Source: Myxococcales bacterium (GTDB taxonomy: Bacteria; Myxococcota_A; Polyangia; Polyangiales; Polyangiaceae). Taken from it: a stretch of DNA of 64,000 nt. The notes below the pieces were generated by a model. That model saw only the letters and a program-made list of their open reading frames with translations. It searched no databases and was not told the DNA's origin. Position numbers and translations under genes: made by a program. Positions within the stretch are counted from its first letter, which is position 1; the number at the start of each line of letters is the position of its first letter. The stretch is taken from positions 1,178,001-1,242,000 of the forward strand of contig JADJKB010000005.1 of NCBI GenBank assembly GCA_016706225.1. The letters run 5' to 3'. This document shows positions 1 through 8,600 of the stretch, one piece after another.

Positions 1-115
1 TGACGCCCTGCTCTTCTCCGTCCAACGGAGTCCAGCCTTCGTCCCAGAAGAGAAAGATGTTCACTGTGCTCCCCAAAGAGTCGCTGATCTCGATCTCGAC
101 GGTGTCGCCACCCAC
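1..115 (-). CDS. Possible 5' end of a hypothetical protein, runs off the window
   Basis: On the minus strand from a GTG at 115 an open frame runs off the left edge. It encodes about 38 residues with alternating hydrophobic and acidic positions (DTVEIEISDSLGSTVNIFLF), as expected of a beta-rich protein, and its codon use is GC3-rich like real genes here. No family is recognised. It is divergent from the lipoprotein that starts at 136, leaving only about 20 bases between the starts. The start and reality of the gene are uncertain because only a short piece is visible. Confidence 0.3.
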   Translation of the reverse strand, partial: MGGDTVEIEISDSLGSTVNIFLFWDEGWTPLDGEEQGV

Positions 116-135
116 TCCGCGGTGTCGGTACTTCC

Positions 136-828
136 GTGCGGTCGATGCTCGGCTTCGTCCTGCTCGTGACGGCCTGCCAGGAAGGCCCGTCGCCAGACCT
201 CATGTCGGTGGGCCCGCAACTCGAACCGGCCATCCGCGCGGCTCACACCACGGCGGCGGCCAGGATCGCCTATGACCGCCTCACCTCCCCGAAGGCGCGC
301 CTCGTGGTGGGCTGGCGGTGCTATTTAGCGCCTCATGCCCCTCCGGGTGCGAACGAGGCTCGCGTGCTCGTGGATTCCGGCCGTGTCGATATCCTGCGGA
401 AGCTCGCGTCGGCTCCCGCCCCTGAGGCACGAGTCTACGGCGCAATCGGGCTGAGAGAGCTTGGCGTGATCGACTCCGAGACGTTCGCGCGCATGCTCAG
501 CGACATCGAGGGGCCGGTGCAGACTTGCAACGGGTGCATCTTCTGGACGGCCAACGCCAAGGAAGCAGCTGCTGCGCACGACGAGTGGTTTACAGTAATT
601 GAGCGGCAACGGCTTGGTGAGCTTGTCGTCCACCAAGCGAGCCGGTCGTGCTGCATAGTCACTTTTTGTACACCGCCATCTCCATCGGGCGGAGGGATGA
701 AGACACGAGCGCTTCCTCGGGTGCTCGTAACGGTGTTAGCCTCACTCTGTCGGGGTCGGTCATCCTGCCGTAACGTCAGTTCGGCGAAGGAGCGGCCACG
801 GCTTGTTTCAACGGAGGGATGCAGATGA
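136..828 (+). CDS. Putative lipoprotein, C-terminal part doubtful
   Basis: Starts at GTG 136 or ATG 145. The N-terminus is a short lipoprotein signal ending in LVTAC, so the protein is probably lipidated on Cys14 and exported. Residues about 20-165 look genuinely coding and helical, with a stretch resembling a HEAT-like repeat (ARVYGAIGLRELGVIDSET). After about residue 165 the composition becomes erratic (Cys/Ser/Arg-rich), so the real protein may end earlier or the 3' end may be frameshifted. The stop at 826-828 overlaps the next gene. No named family is recognised. Confidence 0.5.
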   Translation: MRSMLGFVLLVTACQEGPSPDLMSVGPQLEPAIRAAHTTAAARIAYDRLTSPKARLVVGWRCYLAPHAPPGANEARVLVDSGRVDILRKLASAPAPEARVYGAIGLRELGVIDSETFARMLSDIEGPVQTCNGCIFWTANAKEAAAAHDEWFTVIERQRLGELVVHQASRSCCIVTFCTPPSPSGGGMKTRALPRVLVTVLASLCRGRSSCRNVSSAKERPRLVSTEGCR

Positions 829-1301
829 GTGTTCTCGATACGCTGCAAGAGTTGGGGGGATGTGCCGGGGGCAAGTTGATCTACTACGCGGCGAAGTACT
901 CGGCCGAGGTCGCAAACGTCTTCAAGGACAAGAACAAGCTGAATGCTTCGGCCAAGGCGAAGTTCAAGCCCCTGTTCCCGCATCTCAACCTGGACAAGGT
1001 CAGGATTCGCCCAGACTGCACGTTGCCGGGAAACTGGTTCACCAGTTCCAACGACGTGGTCGCGATGACCTTCGGCTACACGATCTACTGCAAAGGCAAG
1101 AAGATGCAGAGCACCAACAAGAAGCTCAACATCCTCATGCACGAGTTGGTTCACGTCGATCAGGTACGGCGGCGCGACAACAGCGAAGACAAGTTCGCGT
1201 GCGCCTACGGCAAGGGCTTCTTGGCGGGCGGCAGCTACAGGAAGAATCCCATGGAGAACGAAGCTTACGACTTCGTGGCCACCAACGCTTTCCCGGAGTG
1301 A
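825..1301 (+). CDS. Small HExxH metallopeptidase-like protein (DUF4157-like)
   Basis: A protein of about 158 residues with a gluzincin-type motif HELVH (residues 106-110 from this start) and downstream acidic residues in the sequence NPMENEAYDF that could supply the third zinc ligand. The arrangement resembles the DUF4157 core metallopeptidase found in polymorphic toxins and extracellular contractile systems. Here it stands alone with no signal peptide or toxin partner. I chose the second of two nearby ATGs, because the GGAGG just upstream lies about 7 bases from it but almost abuts the first (819). Zinc peptidase activity is inferred from the motif only. Confidence 0.78.
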   Translation: MSVLDTLQELGGCAGGKLIYYAAKYSAEVANVFKDKNKLNASAKAKFKPLFPHLNLDKVRIRPDCTLPGNWFTSSNDVVAMTFGYTIYCKGKKMQSTNKKLNILMHELVHVDQVRRRDNSEDKFACAYGKGFLAGGSYRKNPMENEAYDFVATNAFPE

Positions 1302-1648
1302 CCTCGCGAAAGCGCCAACGCTACTCCGTTGAAACGCCGGTAACCCCGCTCGGGCACAAAGCCTGTTGTCAGGCCGCCCTCCTCCGGGATCTGGACGCGC
1401 GTCTCGATCGGACGGCACCAAGAGCTACCGGAGTGTTGCCTCGCCAGCGCAAGGCTTGTCCGCCTCGGTTGCGCGTGCGCAAGCATCCTATTCTCTGCCG
1501 CACGGTCTCGCGCGTGAGTGTGGAGCGTCAGCTCGACAACATTGTCGATCAGCATGAGTGCGAACCGATCGAAGTTGCGGTCGTGCAGCGCCAGCTGGTC
1601 AAGCGCGAGGTCGAGTTGGTCGATATGGTCAGCAAGAGTTTGAATCAT
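1265..1648 (-). CDS. Hypothetical protein downstream of a trypsin-like protease, probably truncated
   Basis: Starts 25 bases after the protease gene and points the same way, so the two are probably cotranscribed. The first 55 or so residues look like a real helical domain (a QLDLALDQLALHDRNFDRFA pattern followed by a hydrophobic MLIDNVVEL segment). The rest is low-quality sequence that overlaps the 3' end of the convergent metallopeptidase gene. The simplest reading is an N-terminal fragment of a larger partner protein whose 3' part was lost. No family name can be given. Confidence 0.42.
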   Translation of the reverse strand: MIQTLADHIDQLDLALDQLALHDRNFDRFALMLIDNVVELTLHTHARDRAAENRMLAHAQPRRTSLALARQHSGSSWCRPIETRVQIPEEGGLTTGFVPERGYRRFNGVALALSRGHSGKALVATKS

Positions 1649-1672
1649 GGGCCCATACCTCGTCGCTGGGCG

Positions 1673-2530
1673 TCACGGCGGAGTTCCGGCGGAGTAGTGC
1701 TCGTCCACGCCCGCGATGGATTCAAGCAACCACTCGCGCCACAGGCAGCAGGACTCGGCGATCTCGTTGACCTTGTTCCACGCCACGGGCACACCGATGA
1801 TCTGGCCATCGGAGGACGGTGCCCAGATTGGTGCGTCCTTCTTGGCTCCGCGAAAGCGCCACACCGCACCGCCGCTGATACCCCCTGGATGTCCGAGTCG
1901 AAAGACCTCGCCTGGCTTCACATCGAGGTGCGGCGGAACTTCATCTCCGGGTTGCACGACAGCTTCGTCCCACGAAACGTGGAGACGTCCGCATTCGTCG
2001 CGGTGCCGCACTCCGGTGATGTAGTAGATGTGCGTGTAGCCGCGCGACTTGGGCGATCCATTCAACGTCTCGCTCAGGTAGTACGGATAGCCCGACAACA
2101 CGATAACATCGTTGTTGTCGTCCACACCGTCGTCGCTCGCGATGTTCTCAATGGTGATGGCCATGGATCGAAGAACGCGCTGAGCATCGTCCGAGACCAG
2201 CAGCAGCGCAACATCGACACCCTCCTCGCACCCCGTCACCTCCGGTCGTCGCTCCCGTGCTGGGCCAGGAATGATCCCGCGCACGACATCATTCAGCCCC
2301 GGATCGCATCCCCGGTATCCAAGCCGATGAGGTGTGGTCTGCGCATCCTTGGCCACGTGCCAAGCTGTGAGCACGGTCACTACTCCTCCAGGGGTGAGAA
2401 GTGCCACGCCACTCGCCACCGTCGTGGGAGCGTCCGTCGAGGCACCGGGCACGAGAAACACTGCCGGCCGCTGAACGAACTCCGCGATGGCAGAATGAGC
2501 GTGGTCTTGCTTCGCCTGCTCCGGGTCCAC
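1673..2530 (-). CDS. Trypsin-like serine protease (stand-alone, cytoplasmic)
   Basis: A 285-residue protein with the full chymotrypsin-fold signature: His58 in TAWHVA, Asp106 in GVDVALL and Ser219 in HPGGISGGAVW. There is no signal peptide or membrane segment, so it is likely intracellular. Stand-alone trypsin-like proteins without a secretion signal are often found in bacterial defence islands as effectors joined to a sensor. The neighbours (nuclease-like protein, BREX genes, RadC and PLD fragments) fit that setting. Its partner would be the truncated gene immediately downstream at 1265-1648. Protease identity is confident; a defence role is inference. Confidence 0.85.
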   Translation of the reverse strand: MDPEQAKQDHAHSAIAEFVQRPAVFLVPGASTDAPTTVASGVALLTPGGVVTVLTAWHVAKDAQTTPHRLGYRGCDPGLNDVVRGIIPGPARERRPEVTGCEEGVDVALLLVSDDAQRVLRSMAITIENIASDDGVDDNNDVIVLSGYPYYLSETLNGSPKSRGYTHIYYITGVRHRDECGRLHVSWDEAVVQPGDEVPPHLDVKPGEVFRLGHPGGISGGAVWRFRGAKKDAPIWAPSSDGQIIGVPVAWNKVNEIAESCCLWREWLLESIAGVDEHYSAGTPP

Positions 2531-2568
2531 GACCAGAGGGTTCTATTCCAGAACGGCGAGCCGCACCA

Positions 2569-2847
2569 TCACCCTCGCACCACCCACTCCGTTGCGCCCA
2601 CGATGCCTTCCGCCCTCAAGCTGATGCATCCGCTGTCCCGCGCGCCGATGACGACCACATCCGCCAGCAAGATCCCCACCGCTTCGCCGGCTGCATCGAG
2701 CCTCTCCGCGAGGTGCTGCGTGTCGGGCGACAGCAACGGCTTTCCCGCCGGGTTGTTCATCACCACCACGAACGCCTCCGCACCGGCCTTGATCATGCTG
2801 CGCAAGACGGTAGCTGCTTCGAGCCCGTAACCCTTCTGGATCCGCAC
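2569..2847 (-). pseudogene. RadC/JAB-domain C-terminal fragment
   Basis: The 92 residues match the C-terminal half of a RadC-type JAB domain: a segment like the conserved HNHPSG block (here MNNPAGKP, with the metal-binding His residues replaced), then SPDTQHLAERLDAAGEAVGI, and the terminal SLRAEGIV motif. Full RadC proteins exceed 200 residues, so the N-terminal half is missing. The upstream edge at about 2847 runs directly into an unrelated 5'-truncated gene on the other strand. With the metal ligands changed it would be inactive in any case. Confidence 0.6.
2594..2622 (-). repeat. RadC 3'-end repeat, left copy
   Basis: A 29-base stretch at the end of the RadC-like fragment matches 5581-5609 at 26 of 29 positions in the same orientation. 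Both encode (S)LxAEGIVGA. The two copies flank a block of about 3 kb. Confidence 0.55.
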
Positions 2848-3186
2848 TTCGAGGGTGAAGAGGGCTACGAGGTGCTGAAGCCCTGGACTCAGAGTGCGCT
2901 CGATATCGCTCGTTCAGAGCGCCGTCGCATCGATGTTCGCATCATGACCGGGCGCCTCGGAGAACTCGAGGCATGGATCGAGAACAACAGCGTCGCCGTC
3001 GATGAAGTTCAGCGGAAGGGCACCGCCCGGCCGCTTCATGACCGATACGCGCTCGTGGACGACGACCTGTGGCATTTTGGGTCAACGGTCGGCGGGGGGC
3101 ACCCCGGGCTCTCGAGTGCGAGTCGAGGATGGGGCAGACACGTCAACAACTTCGACACTCTGTTTCGCATCTGCTGGGAGGCATGA
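2823..3186 (+). pseudogene. 5'-truncated phospholipase-D-like protein fragment
   Basis: About 120 residues at the end of an open frame resemble the C-terminal HKD half of a PLD-superfamily protein. HDRYALVDDDLWHFGST has the H, charged residue and D spacing followed by GS, and it is preceded by a segment with VRIMTGRL. Upstream of about 2823 the reading frame is only antisense to the RadC fragment and has no PLD sequence, so the N-terminal half is missing. It lies 18 bases before the gene at 3205 in the same direction. PLD-like proteins are common helicase or nuclease partners in defence islands. The fragment is unlikely to be active. Confidence 0.5.
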
Positions 3187-3204
3187 GGGATCGGGCTGCT
3201 CGAG

Positions 3205-3633
3205 GTGATGATTGGCGCCCGCGACCCTGGCGCTCCTTTCGATGCGCAGAGCCAGGCGTTGTGGCGCGAGCTCTTCCACGCTTTGGAATTCCTTGTTGCC
3301 GGACAGGATGGGCGTCTGATGCAGCTCGGACCGCGCGAGCTTGCGCGGTTGTTTGCCTACGTTCCGTACGTCTTCGGGGCCACTTGGGCGAGCGCGGTGA
3401 GCGAGGTTTCCGAGCACCTCCGAGTGGACGAAGTCCTCGCGCTTCGAGCGGCGCGCCACTTGGTCCGCAACGGTGTGGAGCGCGACGACCTCCACGCCGC
3501 GTTCGCGCAGCTCGGCCTCGACATACAAGCGGTCGGCCGCGCTGCGCTCGTGGCCGCGGAGGTCGTGCCTGAGGTGGAATCAGGCGAGGTCAAGGAGGCG
3601 CTCGGCGAGGTTCTGAACGGGACGAGTGTCTGA
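3205..3633 (+). CDS. Hypothetical helical protein, 142 residues
   Basis: Starts at GTG 3205 (or ATG 3208) soon after the PLD-like fragment, as if in the same operon. The sequence is mostly alpha-helical with amphipathic segments (LFHALEFLVAG, ALRAARHLVRNGV) and no signal peptide or transmembrane segment. It resembles nothing I can name. Its 3' end overlaps an antisense remnant at 3580-3777, so one of the two ends may be disturbed. Confidence 0.55.
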   Translation: MMIGARDPGAPFDAQSQALWRELFHALEFLVAGQDGRLMQLGPRELARLFAYVPYVFGATWASAVSEVSEHLRVDEVLALRAARHLVRNGVERDDLHAAFAQLGLDIQAVGRAALVAAEVVPEVESGEVKEALGEVLNGTSV

Positions 3634-3777
3634 ATACCCTGAGACCCCGGTCCTGCGCGGCCCCCCGTACTCGATTATGCGCGCGATGCGAAGCATGTTG
3701 CGGCGAAGGCGAGCGGGCTCCAGGGGGATGTTTCCGTGTTCGTCCAGCCAGTGGCGGGGATCAACGGTGAGTCTCAC
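3580..3777 (-). pseudogene. N-terminal fragment of a short conserved myxobacterial protein
   Basis: From GTG 3777 the minus strand encodes PRHWLDEHGNIPLEP followed by LRIARIIEYGGP. I recognise this pattern from small proteins of about 110 residues that recur in myxobacterial genomes and continue after the GGP. Here the similarity stops after IEYGGP (about position 3660) and unrelated sequence follows to the stop. It is probably a decapitated copy at a recombination junction. The family assignment is from memory of the pattern and should be checked by search. Confidence 0.42.
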
Positions 3778-3877
3778 GTCCGCGATTGTTGCCTCCCGCA
3801 GGCCTGACGATCAAGGCCCCACCCGCGAAGCTCGTTGCTTGCCATCGAGTCGCCGGAGGCAAAGACTCGTAGCCGCC

Positions 3878-5551
3878 GTGGAACCGCCGCTCAAGCTCCA
3901 GGCACTCGTCGCGGGCAAGAGGATCTTCGTCACCTCTGGCGAAGGTGGAACAAGCACCGTGCCCGAGCTGCGAGCTTTTCTCCGGCGGTATCCGACCCGC
4001 GAGATGCTCCGCGCCATCGGTCAGGCAGCCGCTCAGGTCGAGCGCAATCCGCCGAATATCATCGGCCTGCTCGAAGGAGACGTACCCGTACCATTGGCAG
4101 GGTTGCCTTATCTCGCGCTGCTCTCCATCGAGGAGTCCAACGATGTGGCAGAGCCGATGTGGGGCTACGCCGGCCTCGTCTGCAACAGGCACGGTCAGCT
4201 CGTTTCCGCGCAGATGATCCCCGGCGGCGGTGTCGATGGGGCTGCACTTGGGCAAGCGATCCGGATGTTCCACAACCTCCGTGACCCGATCAGCTCTTCG
4301 ACGGGTTCAGACGGTAAGGCTTTCGAGTTCATGGTCAGGACGAGCCATGCGCAGTTCGCCATCCAGGGCGCGCTCAACCAGCTGCTCCCGCGAACGGTGC
4401 TCATCTATCGAGATATTTGGCCGCGCGTCGAGAAGGCGAGGAGCGCTTCGCCGCTTGATGACCTCAAGAAGATCACCGGCGGGCTCGACCTTGGTCAGGC
4501 TCTTCTTTTCGCGATGGCGTGGTGGGGGAGCGTGGATCAGGGCTACTTTCGTCCGTACACCGCCAGCCAGCTCGACGAAGCCAAGCGCAAAGAGATCCTC
4601 AACGACGAAGCGCAGCAGACGGCCCTGGCTTGGCTCTCGGCAAGCTACTCCGAGATCCGAGAGGCCGCGAAAAAACACTCGGAGAAGCACGTCCCGCCAG
4701 ACGAGCGCTACGACCGGTATCGCTTCAACCCACTCCTCGAACGCCCGATCGTCCGCCCGGACATCCAGCCCGATCCGAAAAGCGGGCTCGTCTATATGCT
4801 GCCTTGCCCGAGGCTCTTGTACTACCGGGTGACGAGTGGCCTGTACCACGACCTGCTCAATCACCACATGGGCCAGGGCGTTCAAAATCCGTTCAAGGAA
4901 GCGTTCGGTCACGTGTTCCAGGAGTATGTCGGCGTTCTTCTTCGCGAGGCGCTCGGCACCGATTCCGTCCTTCCCGAGTGGCAGTACGGCACCGCGAAGC
5001 AGGCCCGCGACACGCCCGACTGGATCGTCCTCGATGGCAATCGCGCCGTGGTGATCGAGGTCAAGCAGTCCGGCCACTTCTTGCCGTCCAAGATGTGGGG
5101 CCACCTCGATGACCTCCGCGCCGAACTCAAGACACCCGCGGGTCGTGCAGCGGGGCAACTACGCGCCTTCCAACAGGCGCTTGACGGTTCGGCTCCTGGC
5201 CTCGAACGGCTCCGGGACGTCGTGTCCGTTGAGCGAATGCTCGTGACCTACGACTTCCTTTCCTGGAGCAACTGGATCATCCGCGAGGAAGCGCAGAGTG
5301 TCGCGGGCGTGGCGGCGGAATTTCACTTCCACATTGCCCACATCGACGAGTTTGAGCGTCTGCTTGGCGCTTGCACCGATCGTTCGCTATTCGATCTGCT
5401 CCACCAGAAACGCACCGGCGAGGGCGATCAGGACATCATGGACTTCAGGGAGTGGACGCACGACTACATTGGCGACAACGTCTCAAACCCGTTCCTGGAG
5501 GCGAAGGTCAGAGAGGTGATGAGCGAATGGGGCGTTCCTTTTCCCGAGTAG
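3878..5551 (+). CDS. PD-(D/E)XK nuclease-like protein
   Basis: The open frame begins at 3626, but its first 80 or so codons are antisense to the remnant at 3580-3777 and do not look coding, so I place the start at GTG 3878 (about 557 residues). Near the C-terminus a restriction-endonuclease-like core is visible: TPDWIVLDGNRAVVIEVKQSG, matching the D...ExK layout of the PD-(D/E)XK fold. The preceding 350 residues are a large helical region without a recognised motif. The protein ends 57 bases from the convergent pglX stop. DNA cleavage is inferred from fold motifs, and the protein may be missing its true N-terminus. Confidence 0.72.
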   Translation: MEPPLKLQALVAGKRIFVTSGEGGTSTVPELRAFLRRYPTREMLRAIGQAAAQVERNPPNIIGLLEGDVPVPLAGLPYLALLSIEESNDVAEPMWGYAGLVCNRHGQLVSAQMIPGGGVDGAALGQAIRMFHNLRDPISSSTGSDGKAFEFMVRTSHAQFAIQGALNQLLPRTVLIYRDIWPRVEKARSASPLDDLKKITGGLDLGQALLFAMAWWGSVDQGYFRPYTASQLDEAKRKEILNDEAQQTALAWLSASYSEIREAAKKHSEKHVPPDERYDRYRFNPLLERPIVRPDIQPDPKSGLVYMLPCPRLLYYRVTSGLYHDLLNHHMGQGVQNPFKEAFGHVFQEYVGVLLREALGTDSVLPEWQYGTAKQARDTPDWIVLDGNRAVVIEVKQSGHFLPSKMWGHLDDLRAELKTPAGRAAGQLRAFQQALDGSAPGLERLRDVVSVERMLVTYDFLSWSNWIIREEAQSVAGVAAEFHFHIAHIDEFERLLGACTDRSLFDLLHQKRTGEGDQDIMDFREWTHDYIGDNVSNPFLEAKVREVMSEWGVPFPE

Positions 5552-5571
5552 GGCCGCCGCCGTTCTACTCG
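5545..5571. terminator. Possible bidirectional hairpin between convergent genes
   Basis: CGAGTAG and CTACTCG form a perfect 7-bp stem around a 13-base GC-rich loop, between the nuclease-like gene and pglX. It contains the stop of the nuclease gene and the stop of the RadC-tail fragment. There is no T-tract, so termination is only suggested by position. Confidence 0.28.
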
Positions 5572-5622
5572 TCGCCCTCCGCGCCCACGATGCCCTCGGC
5601 GCTCAAGCTCAGTCCCCCTCAA
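5566..5622 (-). pseudogene. Second RadC-like C-terminal tail fragment
   Basis: Overlapping the pglX stop in another frame, the minus strand encodes GLSLSAEGIVGAEGDE and then a stop. This is the terminal peptide of a RadC-like protein, closely similar to the end of the fragment at 2569. Upstream in this frame there is an immediate stop, so only about 17 codons remain. It probably marks a recombination point where sequence downstream of pglX was replaced. Confidence 0.42.
5581..5609 (-). repeat. RadC 3'-end repeat, right copy
   Basis: Matches 2594-2622 at 26 of 29 bases in the same orientation. Together the copies bracket the PLD fragment, the 142-residue protein, the truncated myxobacterial protein and the nuclease-like gene. 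Confidence 0.55.
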
Positions 5623-8600
5623 CCTCGGCCGCCTTGGCCTTCTTCGTGGCGCGCGCAGCGCGGGATTTGCGCTCCGGTCTCCACTCCCTCAGCTCCTCGA
5701 CCGTCAGCCCGAGCTCGCGGCATTCGCCTTCGAGGTAGCTCTGGAAGTAGTCGCCGAGGCGGAGGCCTTCGAACTCCTGGCTCGGCTCGTTGTGCCACTG
5801 CTTGATCCAGGGGATGAGCTCGAGCAGGCCGGCGAGCATTGGGGTCAGGCGATCCTTGCTCCAGCCCTCGCGCTGCTTGCGATCTTGGTAGAGGGCGGCG
5901 AGGGCTTGGGCGCGCTGGAGGTGGTTCCAGCCGGCCCAGCCGTAGACGGGCTCGCGGTCTTCGTCGCTCTCGCAGCCGGGGTAGGAGATGAAGCGCTCCT
6001 TCGGCACGTCGAGCTTGCCGCGCAGCTCCCAGAGCCGCGGAGTTGAGTAGTCCTCACGTGCGTATTTCGGCGGAACGGCGGGGACCGCCGATGCACCGGC
6101 ATCTTCGGCTCGCTGTTCGTCCCAAGTTGTCCGCCAGAAGTCATGCTTCTCCAGGCCGGCGCCGGTGAAACGCAGACACGCGATGTATGGGGCTTGGTCG
6201 TCCGTGAGCAGTTCGGTCAGGACCGCTGCCGCGTCGCGCTCCGGCATCAGGTAGCCGATCGCCGCTGAGACGAAGCCGTTCTGCAGGACACCCCGAACGA
6301 CGTCACCCGCGCGGAGCGGTGCTTTGCCCTCGGACAGGCCTCTTTCCAGCTCTTCGAATAGCATCCGCGACAGCGTCTCGCGCGCGCGGCGCTCGAAGGT
6401 GAGCACCGCTCCGGCCAGATGTTTTGGAGTAATGAACCAGCGTCGCTTGTAGTCTGGTGTCTCGATGATGCGCAGCTCCGCGCTCGCGTCCAGGCTCTGG
6501 CATCGGTTCTCCCAGAGTTTCGCGAGCCGGTCTGGCAAGTGGTCAGGAAGGGTCGGTGACAGGCGGTGGTCATCGATTCCCGTGGCCAAACCCCGACGGG
6601 CCAGCCGTAGCTCGAACGGACGATGCCCAACTTCGACCCCCACCCCGAGCAGCACGCTCGGATCCTCGAGGATGAGCTCACGCTCACAGAGGTCCCAGCG
6701 AACGTAGGAGCGCCAATCTAGCTCCTCCTGGAGGACCACGAGCTGGGCGAGCATCGAAGCGTCGTCCTTCTCGAGCTCCGCGAGCAACTCTCGGAGCGCG
6801 ACTCCAGATTGCGGCAGCTCGGCGCGTAGGCGCTGCTCGAGAGCGCCTGCGCGCGCCTGCGCCAACTTCGCGGCGTGGCGTGCGAGCACGACGTCTGCGG
6901 CGTCAACAAGCGGCGCAGGGATGGGGCACTCGCCAAGTTGGGTACCGGCGAACTCGTAGGCGATCTTCGCGGGTTCGTCCTGCCACTTTCCGGTGTCAGT
7001 TCCCGACCCCTTGTCGTGGAACACCTGCTTCATCCAGAAACACGCCGTCGAGCTGTTCAGGTAGGCGAGCAGGGCGTAGTGGTCGTCTTCGGCGGCGGAT
7101 TCGGGGAGCTTGATGATGGGGGCCGAGCGGTTGAACACCTTGCCGCCGCGGTCGAGGACGAAGTGGTTGTGGGTGGCGACAAACGCCCACGCGATGGAGG
7201 TGGGCGTGCGGTGCTTCTGTGCTGGGAGCTGCGGAATGGCCCAATAGGGCATCCCTACGTCACACATCCGAGTGCCGCCCGATACAAATCGCTGTGCGAG
7301 CCAGCTCCGGTGCGGCCAGAGGAATCTCGCCAAGCCTGGCCATCGCTCGAGCTGCTCCACGACCCAGGTTGCTCGGTCGTAGGGAACGGCAATCGAGTCT
7401 CTGGCAACAAGGGCCCAGTCGCGAATCTCCTCGCCGATCGGCTGCGCCAAGAGCACGCCGGGTTCCACGCCGAGTCGCGCGTACTCGGTCGGTGGCATTT
7501 CGAGCAGGTCGCCAGCGCGAGTGATGGTGTCCACGCCAATACTGGCGACTAGATCCGAGAGGCGCTTCTCGGCGCGATCCTCCAAGAGTTCTTTGAGCTC
7601 GCTGGCCCCGCCGCCACCAAGGCTCCACGGATGCTTCGCGAGGCTCGTGCGCTCCACGTCTGTCACAGAGATGTACTCGTTTTCGAAGCCCGTCTCGCTC
7701 CAATGGTCCGCGATGCTTCGCCAGACCACGCCCTGCTCTGCGTTGTCCGGTGTGCTCGGTTCGCCGCGACTGGCCAGCACGCTGTGCACTTTCTTGCCCT
7801 GGCTGCCTCTGCCGTCCCGAAAAGCAGAACGGTGGGAGTGCCATGCCCGGGGATATAAGCGCCGCTGGTGTTGATCACTAGGTCGAGGTTCACGGTCGGG
7901 AGGTAGTCTTCGATTAGCGTCTTCCCGAACTCTCGCTTCATGAAGGAGTTGGCCGTGATCATGCCGACCGCGCCGCGAGCACGTGCGAGCTGAAAGAAAC
8001 GCTCCGCGAACGGAATCGTGAGTGCATACTTGCGCCGCGCTGAGGGATACATCGCCTGGTATTGTTGTGACCGAGCGTGGTCCTTCGGTGCAATGTACGG
8101 CGGGTTCCCGACCACCGCCGCGTACTGCCGGTGGAGCACCTCCCGCGCCGCGGCTTCGTCCTCGAGCTGGTAGAGATCGCTGTCCCAGATCGCGCGCGAC
8201 TGGCCGCTGACCTCGCCGAAGGTCTGTTGCGCGCCGACCGTGGTCATGCCGCGCGCCTGCGGGTTGTGCAGCAACGAATCTGCCACCACCAGGTGCAGCG
8301 GCAACGCCGGTGCGTCCTTTAGCAGCGTGAAGCCCGCCTTCTCCAGGTACGCGAGCGTCAGCCGGAAGCGCGCGATGGCGACGGCGTAGGGGTTGATATC
8401 CGCGCCGAACACCGCGTCGAGGGCCTTGCGCGCGGCTTCGCGGGGCTCGAGCCCGGGTTCGGCACGCAGGCGATGGTCGAACAGGCGATCGAACGCTCCG
8501 AGCAAGAAGTGGCCGCTGCCGCAGGTCGGATCGATGAGCGTGGTCTCGTTCAGGCCGAAGCGCTCGATGGCGCGCTCCAGCGTGCGATCGAGGATGAAGC

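Noticed and set aside
803..2830. 675-codon open frame on the plus strand
   Set aside because: Antisense to the protease and RadC fragment; composition is Arg/Gln/Val-rich with no domain. A shadow frame of GC-rich DNA.
3626..3877. N-terminal 84 codons of the nuclease-like frame
   Set aside because: Overlap an antisense remnant and do not look coding, so the gene was started at GTG 3878.
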